From positions 1 to 5,072 of the forward strand of contig JARJMX020000121.1 of NCBI GenBank assembly GCA_029335925.2: a DNA stretch of 5,072 nucleotides, in the 5' to 3' direction. The notes below the pieces were generated by a model that worked only from the letters and a program-made list of their open reading frames with translations, did no database searches and was not told where the DNA came from. A program made the translations under genes and the position numbers. Within the stretch, counting starts at the first letter, position 1. Every line of letters starts with the position of its first letter. This stretch comes from Gammaproteobacteria bacterium. GTDB taxonomy: Bacteria > Pseudomonadota > Gammaproteobacteria > Halothiobacillales > Halothiobacillaceae. This document shows positions 1-5,072 of the stretch, in pieces.

Positions 1-813
1 GTTCTTAAGCGGACGAATACCGGTTTCAGAGAGCGAATGGCAGTTGGAGCACATGGTGATAGCCAAGGCTTCACCCACACGCGCGGCGTTTTGCGGGGTA
101 ACCTCACGCAGTTCCACCGGCATGAAGGCATCGCTCTTCAACCAGCCGTGTGCCTCCAACTTGGGAATTTCGCTCGTGATGCCCATGCCCGGGACATCAC
201 GGGCACTGACCTGGTTGGAATACACATACTGTCCGGCAACATAGGGCTTGCGGATGGATTCACGCGCCACTTCCTCCGGCCACAGACCAAAGACCAACAT
301 GGCCACCGTGGCCACGCCAGCCACAGCAGTGGTGATCAGGCGCGGGGTCAGCAACATGAAGGCGAAGTAGGCCAGCATCCCGCCAAGCACGGCATACAGG
401 CTGATGGAGAACCAGTTAGGCAGACGGTTTTCCATCACCAGGTGCGCGGTTTCTGGCAGGGTGTTGAGATACCAGCCAAACAAGGAGGCGCCGACAAGGG
501 TTGCCACGATCCCCATAATGGCCAGCCAACGGTTGATCTGCGCGCGGAAAGCTTGGTCCTTAAAGCCTGCGCTAATGATGCTCCCCACCACGGCGGTGAT
601 GGCAAGCATGAAGGCCGTGCGCATGGCCAGCTGGGCGAAGGTGTTGCTGCCATAGAATCCCTTCAGGTAACCACCTTCGGCAAACCATGCTTCCTTCCCT
701 GGCCACATCATGAAGCTCAGGATGCCCATGATGATCATCATCGTAGTGTAAGAGGCAAGACCAAGGATGATGGTCAAGCGCAGATGGGTTTTCTGGTCGA
801 CTTTAACCACCAG
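1..813 (-). pseudogene. Cytochrome bd-like subunit I, C-terminal part with heme-c motif, after the in-frame stop; runs off the window
   Basis: Same frame as 814-1188, directly after its TAA, open for 271 codons to the window edge. It opens with VVKVDQKTHLRL, the loop expected after the third helix. Five more likely membrane helices follow, roughly at 715-790, 560-630, 485-550, 350-415 and 285-345. A soluble stretch (RESIRKPYVAG, then VYSNQVS) leads to CSNCH at 37-51, a CxxCH heme-c attachment motif. A C-terminal cytochrome c domain is known for a subgroup of bd-like oxidases and absent from E. coli CydA. I see no GRQPW quinol-loop motif, so the electron donor may be a c-type cytochrome or another carrier (inference). 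It could be part of a recent pseudogene, a product of stop readthrough, a separately started protein (GTG at 808-810 or ATGs near 736-741, none with a convincing Shine-Dalgarno), or the result of a sequencing error. There are no frameshifts or further stops. Confidence 0.7.
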
Positions 814-1188
814 TTAGGTGACCATGTAAACGCCAACCACCTCGATGACGAAAAACACCCATTCCGTCGCCCACTTCCAGACGAAGCTGTGAATCAGGGC
901 AGAAATGCCGCGCGGGCTGGCGACCGTGGTGGAGTACCAGATGCCAGGACCGGTAATGGAACCCAGCACGTACGAGAACACCAGCAGGAACAGACCGTAC
1001 TTCTTGATGAACTCGAGCAGCTCCGGCTTGTTCTGTCGGTAGGCGATGGTCGCAAGAGCCATAAAGAACAGCGCAGCGCCAACCGAGGTGTGCGAGAACA
1101 GCACGTGGAGGGTCGCAATGAGACCGACCACCCAGCCGCTCCCAATCCCCGGTTCATACCAGGTGGGATAGAGACCAATCAGATCCAT
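814..1188 (-). CDS. Cytochrome bd-like oxidase subunit I, N-terminal part (cut by in-frame TAA)
   Basis: N-terminal 124 residues of a CydA-superfamily membrane protein. In this family subunit I binds the hemes of a terminal oxidase in the cytoplasmic membrane. Visible are three likely membrane helices: about residues 18-45 with H28 (aligned with the heme-ligand His of E. coli CydA TM1) and H33, about 64-84 ending in SITGPGIW, and about 101-122 with E109 and E116, in the place of the conserved acidic pair of CydA. The start is ATG at 1186-1188, with AGGAG (1195-1199 on the complement) six bases upstream. The frame stops at TAA 814-816, just after the third helix, but continues to match the family beyond it, so this is a fragment of one gene (see 1-813). 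Family assignment is strong. The exact subgroup (heme-c-carrying bd-like, sometimes called OR-C) is inferred from the C-terminal part. A 124-residue fragment alone is unlikely to be an active oxidase. Confidence 0.8.
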   Translation of the reverse strand: MDLIGLYPTWYEPGIGSGWVVGLIATLHVLFSHTSVGAALFFMALATIAYRQNKPELLEFIKKYGLFLLVFSYVLGSITGPGIWYSTTVASPRGISALIHSFVWKWATEWVFFVIEVVGVYMVT

Positions 1189-1242
1189 AGGTGACTCCTA
1201 GGTTAAGTTGTGCCCGGCCATTAGCCGATCAAAAAAATTAGA

Positions 1243-1258
1243 AGCATCCTTTGTGCCA
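1243..1258 (-). promoter_or_regulatory. Sigma-54 (-24/-12) promoter of the bd-like gene
   Basis: The minus strand reads TGGCAC-AAAGG-ATGCT. This matches the sigma-54 consensus TGGCAC-N5-TTGCW at all but one listed position, with the invariant GG and GC exactly ten bases apart. The predicted transcription start is near 1232, giving a leader of about 44 bases to the ATG at 1188. A sigma-54 activator gene lies about 1.6 kb away, and paired dyads sit at the usual enhancer distance upstream, which raises confidence well above a lone motif match. Confidence 0.75.
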
Positions 1259-1263
1259 AAACT

Positions 1264-1276
1264 TAAGCCACTGATT
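1264..1276 (-). promoter_or_regulatory. Possible IHF binding site
   Basis: The minus strand reads AATCAGTGGCTTA, one mismatch from the IHF consensus WATCAANNNNTTR. It lies between the sigma-54 promoter and the tandem dyads, at about -32 to -44, where IHF often bends DNA to bring an enhancer-bound activator to the polymerase. The motif is short and degenerate, so position is the main support. Confidence 0.35.
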
Positions 1277-1310
1277 TTAGATCAATAGGTCGCGCAAGGA
1301 TCTCTATAAC

Positions 1311-1326
1311 TGCGTCATATGACACA
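1311..1326. promoter_or_regulatory. 16-bp dyad, upstream activator site 1
   Basis: The plus strand reads TGCGTCATATGACACA, a palindrome with one mismatched pair around a perfect 10-bp core GTCATATGAC. Its centre is about 86 bases upstream of the predicted sigma-54 start, typical for an enhancer of this promoter class. Related copies lie at 1335-1350 and 3875-3890. The proposed ligand is the sigma-54 activator encoded at 2870-3826 (inference). Confidence 0.6.
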
Positions 1327-1334
1327 AATAAGGG

Positions 1335-1350
1335 TGTGTCATTTCACATA
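1335..1350. promoter_or_regulatory. 16-bp dyad, upstream activator site 2
   Basis: The plus strand reads TGTGTCATTTCACATA. It shares the TGnGTCAT half-site, T10, the AC at 12-13 and A16 with the dyad at 1311-1326, and is spaced 24 bp from it centre to centre, a little over two helical turns. The half-site TGTGTCAT (1335-1342) also forms a perfect 8-bp inverted repeat with ATGACACA (1319-1326) across an 8-base gap. Tandem dyads fit co-operative binding by an oligomerising activator, as with the two PspF sites at pspA of E. coli. Confidence 0.5.
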
Positions 1351-1401
1351 CTCGCAGAGATAGACAAGAAAGGCGACCCAAAGGGCGTTAGCCAGAAACA
1401 C
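1339..1401 (-). CDS. Possible 20-residue hydrophobic microprotein
   Basis: Weak candidate. It begins with GTG at 1399-1401 and encodes 20 residues that form one likely membrane helix (core LWVAFLVYLC, then EYVK), ending at TGA 1339-1341. The only Shine-Dalgarno-like sequence is AGGAG at the end of the upstream msr gene, about 12 bases away, which is long. The frame is the same as msr, so readthrough of the msr TGA would add 23 residues including this helix. Known bd oxidases have tiny one-helix subunits such as CydX, but I see no specific similarity. Its last codons overlap the second dyad. It may be chance. Confidence 0.13.
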   Translation of the reverse strand: MFLANALWVAFLVYLCEYVK

Positions 1402-1410
1402 GGGCCAGCG

Positions 1411-2688
1411 TCACTCCTGGTCCGGGACGAACTTCAGCACATTGCCATTGATGCAGTAGCGCTTGCCGGTCGGCGGGGGACCGTCATCGAACACATGCCC
1501 AAGGTGGATGCCCGAGCTTGCGCTGCGCACCTCAACGCGGCGCATGCCGTGCGAAAGATCCTCATGCAGCGTGATCGCCCCCTCGACCGGGTTGAAGAAG
1601 CTCGGCCAGCCCGTGCCGCTATCAAACTTGGTATCCGACCGAAACAGCGGCGCGCCGGTGATGGGGTCGACGAATGTCCCCGGGCGCTTCTCGTCCAGGT
1701 GCGAGCCGGTGAAGGGGCGCTCGGTCCCTTGCTCGAAGGCGATCCTCTGCTGCTCCGGGGTCAGCAGCTGAAAGCCGAGCCACTTCCAGAAGCGCTCCTT
1801 ATCGCCGTTGTAGCCGGTATAGCGCGAGACCTCTCTGCCCTTTTCGAACAGCACGATGGTGGGCGTGGCAAACAGTGCCTTCTCGAGCCGCCATCCCTTA
1901 GGCGGGTTTGAGTGGAGGGTCGCAACCACCGGCGTTGGGGCCTTCCATCCGTCCAGAACATCAGCATGAAACTGCTTGCAGAATGGGCAGTCTTTCGCCT
2001 CGAACACGACCAGCTGGCGGTCGAAATTCAGCTTGACCGCATCCAACGGAGGGGGCGCTGTCTTGGCCGAACCGTCCGGATAGGCCACGCCGGTTCCGCC
2101 CAGGCCGCAATAGCCCTGGGGATGCTTCTTCAGATAGTCCTGATGCTCGTCCTCGGCGCGGTTGTAATTGCGCAATGGGGCGATCTCGGTGGTGATGCGC
2201 CCAAACCCCGCCTTGGTGAGCGCCTGCTGGTAGATATCGCGCGTCTTTAGCGCCACCACCCTCTGTACATCGGAAGTGTAGTAGATGGCACTGCGGTAAT
2301 TGCTTCCAACGTCGTTGCCCTGCCGGTCGCCCTGGGTCGGATCATGGTTCTCCCAAAAGCGGGCGAGGATGGTTTCAAGGCTCACCCGGATCGGATCGAA
2401 GGTCACCTTGACCACCTCGGCGTGGTTCCGCATCCGGGTAGTGCCTCGCCGGATTTCCTTCTCAAGACCAAGGACGTCGTAGTAGCCTACCTTTTCGGCA
2501 TCGCCGCCGGCATAACCGGCCTCGACATCCAGCACCCCTGGGATCTCGGACATGCGTTTCTCCGCCCCCCAGAAGCAGCCCATGCCGAGTACGATGGATT
2601 CGGTATCGGCTGCGGACGTTAAGGACATAACCATACTGAACCCTCCCATAAGCACCAGAAACATCCGCCTGACCAGGCCCAGGCTCAT
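1411..2688 (-). CDS. msrAB: Exported methionine sulfoxide reductase fusion, MsrA-thioredoxin-MsrB
   Basis: 425 residues that reduce oxidised methionine in proteins, MsrA acting on the S and MsrB on the R sulfoxide, probably in the periplasm. Residues 1-27 look like a signal peptide (RR, hydrophobic stretch to about residue 25, cleavage near TSAAD). MsrA spans about 31-203, with catalytic C38 in GCFWG and a recycling-type C194 in GYCGLGG. A proline-rich linker leads to a thioredoxin-like domain at about 218-305, with CPFC (C234, C237) and a likely cis-Pro in ATPTIVLF (P276). MsrB spans about 308-425, with GTGWPSF at 358-364 and catalytic C412 in RYCINGN. The domain order differs from Neisseria PilB, which is thioredoxin-MsrA-MsrB. 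MsrB lacks the zinc-binding CxxC pairs and a second Cys. Start ATG 2686-2688 has AGGGGA (2695-2700 on the complement) upstream. No clear terminator follows it, so transcripts could run on toward the bd-like gene. Confidence 0.93.
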   Translation of the reverse strand: MSLGLVRRMFLVLMGGFSMVMSLTSAADTESIVLGMGCFWGAEKRMSEIPGVLDVEAGYAGGDAEKVGYYDVLGLEKEIRRGTTRMRNHAEVVKVTFDPIRVSLETILARFWENHDPTQGDRQGNDVGSNYRSAIYYTSDVQRVVALKTRDIYQQALTKAGFGRITTEIAPLRNYNRAEDEHQDYLKKHPQGYCGLGGTGVAYPDGSAKTAPPPLDAVKLNFDRQLVVFEAKDCPFCKQFHADVLDGWKAPTPVVATLHSNPPKGWRLEKALFATPTIVLFEKGREVSRYTGYNGDKERFWKWLGFQLLTPEQQRIAFEQGTERPFTGSHLDEKRPGTFVDPITGAPLFRSDTKFDSGTGWPSFFNPVEGAITLHEDLSHGMRRVEVRSASSGIHLGHVFDDGPPPTGKRYCINGNVLKFVPDQE

Positions 2689-2709
2689 GACAAATCCCCT
2701 GCTTGACTG

Positions 2710-2726
2710 CCTAAGATATCCTTAGG
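2710..2726. promoter_or_regulatory. Inverted repeat in the msr leader
   Basis: CCTAAG and CTTAGG (plus strand) flank a 5-base centre, giving perfect 6-bp arms. It ends nine bases before the msr Shine-Dalgarno sequence. It could be an operator or an RNA hairpin affecting translation. It does not resemble the TGnGTCAT dyads. The rest of the leader (2727-2821) shows only a sigma-70-like -10 (TATAAG on the minus strand, 2801-2806) without a convincing -35, and no gene. Confidence 0.3.
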
Positions 2727-2821
2727 AGACATCCCGAGCGACCGGACGTTCACTCTCCCCCACAAGGCTGAGCATAGACGGAAGAGGGAGGGATACACCC
2801 CTTATATTCGCAGGAATAATG

Positions 2822-2844
2822 AAAAACGGCCCTCGCGGGCCGTT
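2822..2844 (-). terminator. Rho-independent terminator of the sigma-54 activator gene
   Basis: On the minus strand AACGGCCC-GCGA-GGGCCGTT forms a perfect 8-bp GC-rich stem with a 4-base loop, followed by further Ts to give a run of five (TTTTT) and then C. It lies about 25 bases after the TGA of the activator gene and separates it from the msr leader, so msr is expected to have its own promoter. Confidence 0.9.
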
Positions 2845-2869
2845 CAGAAAGAGTCGCGATCGGCCTCGG

Positions 2870-3826
2870 TCAGGCCAGCGCGAACTTTTTCAGGCGGTAC
2901 AGCAGCGTGTCGCGGGTGATGCCGAGCAGGCGGGCGGCCCGGCTTTTATTACCGCGCGAGCGCTCCAAGGCCTGACGGATCATCTCCGACTCCAGCCATT
3001 CAAGGTCGATGCCCTCCTCCGGCAGGAGGAAGGCGTTGCCCCCCACGGTCACCTTGCCCGCGGCCTGAGTGATCTCACGCGGCAGGTTGCTAAGATCCAC
3101 GGTACGGCCATGGAACAGCACCACCAGACGCTCAGCCAGATTGCGAAGCTCGCGCACGTTACCCGGCCAGCGGTGGCGACGCAGGGCGGCGCGCGCCTCT
3201 TGGCTGAGTTGCGGCATCGGTACACCATGCTCACCGGCGAAGTGCAGCAGGAAACGGTTAAGCAGCATGTCGATGTCGCCGCTCCGCTCGCGCAGGGGGG
3301 GCAGTTCCAGCGGTACCACCTGCAGGCGGTAGTAGAGGTCCTCGCGGAAACGTCCCTCACGCACCAGCGTGGCAAGGTCCTGGTTGGTGGCGGCAATCAC
3401 TCGCACATCCACCTTCACTACCCGGCTGTCGCCCACCGGCATGCATTCGCCCGACTCAAGAAAACGCAGCAACTTAGCCTGCGCGGCCAGCGGCAATTCG
3501 CCCACTTCGTCGAGGAACAGGGTACCACCGTGTGCACTGCGTACGTGACCGGGACGATCCTCCAGCGCGCCGGTGAAGGCACCGCGCTTGTGGCCAAACA
3601 GCTCGGACTCGACCAGTGACTCCGGCAGGGCGGCGCAGTTGAGGGCGACAAAAGGGGCGCCCGCACGCGGGCTGGCTTCATGCAAAGCACGGGCCATCAG
3701 ATCCTTGCCGGTGCCGGTCTCACCGGTCAGCAGCACAGTCGCATCCGTACGGGCGACGATCTGGGCGGAGCGGATGACGGTTTCCAGCAGCGGGGACTGG
3801 GTGAGAATGCGTGCAAAGGGGTCCAT
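2870..3826 (-). CDS. Sigma-54-dependent transcriptional activator without sensory domain (PspF-like architecture)
   Basis: 318 residues. It hydrolyses ATP to open promoters held by sigma-54 RNA polymerase. Motifs in order: Walker A GETGTGKD at 35-42, the sigma-54-contacting GAFTGA loop at 82-87, Walker B GTLFLDE at 101-107, ATN sensor motif at 146-148, FREDLYYRL at 160-168, WPGNVREL at 220-227, and a C-terminal Fis-type helix-turn-helix at about 293-315 ([20 protein letters not shown]). The AAA+ domain begins almost at the N-terminus, leaving no room for a receiver, GAF or PAS domain, so activity is probably set by a partner protein or by amount, as in PspF. I chose ATG 3824-3826 because GGAGG (3832-3836 on the complement) lies five bases upstream. 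An upstream TTG at 3845-3847 would add seven residues and has no such support. A dyad matching those before the bd-like gene lies 49-64 bases upstream. The specific family name and signal are not recognisable. Confidence 0.95.
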   Translation of the reverse strand: MDPFARILTQSPLLETVIRSAQIVARTDATVLLTGETGTGKDLMARALHEASPRAGAPFVALNCAALPESLVESELFGHKRGAFTGALEDRPGHVRSAHGGTLFLDEVGELPLAAQAKLLRFLESGECMPVGDSRVVKVDVRVIAATNQDLATLVREGRFREDLYYRLQVVPLELPPLRERSGDIDMLLNRFLLHFAGEHGVPMPQLSQEARAALRRHRWPGNVRELRNLAERLVVLFHGRTVDLSNLPREITQAAGKVTVGGNAFLLPEEGIDLEWLESEMIRQALERSRGNKSRAARLLGITRDTLLYRLKKFALA

Positions 3827-3874
3827 ACGAGCCTCCGGATCAATCAAACTGCTCGGAACAGCAGACCATGCGAC

Positions 3875-3890
3875 TGAGTCATATCACTCA
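3875..3890. promoter_or_regulatory. 16-bp dyad, third copy, between activator gene and cca
   Basis: The plus strand reads TGAGTCATATCACTCA, with 5-bp arms TGAGT/ACTCA and an ATAT centre. It shares TGnGTCATwTsACnyA with the copies at 1311-1326 and 1335-1350. In the divergent region it could serve autoregulation of the activator gene, 49 bases away. No good sigma-54 promoter is visible in either direction here; the nearest, TGGTAT-N5-TTGAG on the minus strand, lacks the GC of the -12 element. Confidence 0.5.
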
Positions 3891-3900
3891 ATTCTAATAC

Positions 3901-3912
3901 CACATCTATGTG
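3901..3912. promoter_or_regulatory. Small inverted repeat in the cca leader
   Basis: CACAT-CT-ATGTG is a perfect 5-bp inverted repeat, 25 bases before the cca start. It may be an operator half or chance; the loop is too short for a stable RNA hairpin. It does not fit the TGnGTCAT dyad pattern. Confidence 0.15.
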
Positions 3913-3937
3913 ATTTCATCGAGGAGCCTTCCCGGAA

Positions 3938-5072
3938 ATGAAAATCTATCTGGTCGGCGGCGCGGTGCGCGACGCCTTGCTCGGCCTGCCGGTCAGGGAG
4001 CGGGATTACGTCGTGGTCGGAGCCACCCCCGCGGACATGCTTGAGCGCGGCTTCCGCCCGGTCGGCAAAGATTTCCCCGTCTTCCTTCATCCCGAAACCA
4101 ACGAAGAATATGCCCTCGCCCGTACCGAGCGGAAGTCCGGACACGGCTACCACGGCTTCGTCGTGCACGCCTCCCCAAAGGTGACCCTCGAGGAGGATCT
4201 GGCCCGCCGCGACCTGACCATCAATGCCATCGCCCAGGCTGCGGACGGCCGTCTGATCGACCCCTACGGCGGTGCGCGCGATCTTAAGGCGCGCCTGCTG
4301 CGCCACGTCTCGCCCGCCTTCGCCGAGGACCCCGTGCGCCTACTGCGCGTGGCCCGATTCGCCGCCCGCTTCGCATCCCTCGGCTTCCGTGTGGCGGACG
4401 AGACCCTCATCCTGATGCGCCACATGGTCCACAACGGCGAGATCGACGCGCTGGTGCCGGAGCGCGTGTGGCAGGAGATCGTCAAGGCGCTGGCGACCGA
4501 CCATCCCGCGCGCTTCTTCGAGGTGCTGCGCGAGACCGGCGCGCTGGCCCGCCTGCTGCCGGAGCTTGATGCCCTGTTCGGCGTGCCGCAGCCTGCCATG
4601 CATCACCCCGAGATCGATACCGGCGTGCACAGCCTGATGGTGTTGCAGCAGGCTGTGCGGCTGGGCGCGGATGGCGCCACGCGCTTTGCTGCCCTGCTGC
4701 ACGACTTGGGCAAAGGCAACACGCCCCGCGAGCTTTGGCCCCACCACTACGGCCACGAGCGCCGCGGAGCGCAGCTTATAAAGCGCCTAGCCGAGCGCCT
4801 GCGCCTGCCGACGCATGATCGCGACCTGGCTCTTATGGCCGCGCGCTGGCACCTCCATGCGCACAAGGCCTTCGAGCTACGCCCCTCCACCCTCCTTAAG
4901 CTGCTGGAAGGGCTGGATGCTCTGCGCCGCCCGGAGCGCTTCGAGTCCTTCCTGCTCGTCTGTGAAGCGGATGCCCGCGGACGTGCGGGCTTTGAAGATC
5001 GCCCCTACCCGCAGGCGGAATTCCTGCGCCAGGCACTCGCGGTGGTCAAGGGGGTGGCGGTTCAGCCACTGT
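3938..5072 (+). CDS. cca: CCA-adding tRNA nucleotidyltransferase (multifunctional, HD domain), 3' end outside window
   Basis: Adds or repairs the CCA 3' end of tRNAs from CTP and ATP in the cytoplasm; enzymes with this HD domain also have phosphatase and phosphodiesterase activity. The first 378 residues are present, against about 412 in E. coli, whose sequence this closely follows. Visible are GGAVRD at 7-12, the metal-binding segment ERD at 21-23 (DRD in E. coli), RRDLTINA at 90-97, [12 protein letters not shown] at 130-141, HPEIDTG at 223-229 and the HD motif in LLHDLGKG at 253-260 (H255, D256). Start ATG 3938-3940 gives the family's usual MKIYLVGG beginning. GAGGAG at 3921-3926 is 11 bases upstream, slightly far. 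It is divergent from the activator gene and has no evident functional tie to it; this looks like a housekeeping neighbour. Confidence 0.97.
   Translation, partial: MKIYLVGGAVRDALLGLPVRERDYVVVGATPADMLERGFRPVGKDFPVFLHPETNEEYALARTERKSGHGYHGFVVHASPKVTLEEDLARRDLTINAIAQAADGRLIDPYGGARDLKARLLRHVSPAFAEDPVRLLRVARFAARFASLGFRVADETLILMRHMVHNGEIDALVPERVWQEIVKALATDHPARFFEVLRETGALARLLPELDALFGVPQPAMHHPEIDTGVHSLMVLQQAVRLGADGATRFAALLHDLGKGNTPRELWPHHYGHERRGAQLIKRLAERLRLPTHDRDLALMAARWHLHAHKAFELRPSTLLKLLEGLDALRRPERFESFLLVCEADARGRAGFEDRPYPQAEFLRQALAVVKGVAVQPL

Noticed and set aside
37..1194. Long plus-strand open frame opposite the bd-like gene (385 codons)
   Set aside because: The His/Gln/Gly-rich translation resembles no protein and is antisense to a clearly recognisable membrane protein. 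It is a shadow of a GC-rich coding region.
1271..1285. FNR-like box CTGAT-N5-ATCAA upstream of the bd-like gene
   Set aside because: FNR sites need a 4-base spacer. Here it is five, with a further mismatch, and it overlaps the IHF-like site.
1336..1911. Plus-strand open frame opposite msrAB, with others at 1912-2250 and 2344-2622
   Set aside because: Antisense to a protein with intact MsrA, thioredoxin and MsrB motifs. No ribosome binding site or domain is recognisable.
2778..2800. ECF-sigma-like promoter (TGTATCC with CGTCTA) before msr
   Set aside because: The two elements are only ten bases apart, too close for -35/-10 spacing.
2819..3619. Plus-strand open frame of 266 codons opposite the sigma-54 activator
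   Set aside because: It starts inside the terminator hairpin and runs antisense to an AAA+ domain with all motifs intact.
3845..3847. TTG start for the sigma-54 activator, seven codons upstream
   Set aside because: The ATG at 3824-3826 has GGAGG at proper spacing, whereas the TTG has no ribosome binding site and adds no conserved residues.
3884..4756. Minus-strand open frames opposite cca (3884-4306, 4340-4756)
   Set aside because: Both lie antisense to cca, which matches the family throughout. Their translations are low-complexity shadows.

Overview
The window looks like the chromosome of a GC-rich Gram-negative proteobacterium, most likely gamma or beta. The strongest pointer is the cca product, which follows the enterobacterial type of CCA-adding enzyme almost motif for motif. 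A sigma-54 promoter with its activator, and an exported methionine sulfoxide reductase, fit the same assignment. A respiratory or chemolithotrophic lifestyle is only an inference from the oxidase-like gene.

Layout, left to right. Positions 1-1188 (minus strand) hold subunit I of a cytochrome bd-like protein of the heme-c-carrying type. An in-frame TAA at 814-816 interrupts it after 124 codons, and the reading frame otherwise stays open to a CxxCH heme-c motif at the window edge. Positions 1189-1410 are its upstream region. Read on the minus strand, this contains two tandem 16-bp dyads, an IHF-like site, a near-consensus -24/-12 (sigma-54) promoter and a good ribosome binding site. Positions 1411-2688 (minus) encode an exported three-domain MsrA-thioredoxin-MsrB fusion. 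Positions 2689-2869 hold its leader and the intrinsic terminator of the next gene. Positions 2870-3826 (minus) encode a compact sigma-54 activator (AAA+ domain plus Fis-type HTH) with no sensory domain. Positions 3827-3937 are a divergent promoter region with a third copy of the 16-bp dyad. From 3938 to the right edge (plus strand) runs cca, which is incomplete.

How the parts may work together: the three dyads fit one pattern, TGnGTCATwTsACnyA. Two lie at about -86 and -110 from the predicted sigma-54 start of the oxidase-like gene, and one lies just upstream of the activator gene. The simplest reading is a small local circuit. The PspF-like activator binds the tandem sites and drives the bd-like gene through sigma-54 with help from DNA bending, and it controls its own gene through the third site. 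The exported Msr fusion between them suggests a shared theme of envelope redox or oxidative stress, but no dyad was seen in front of it. The regulatory link is inferred from sequence pattern and position only.
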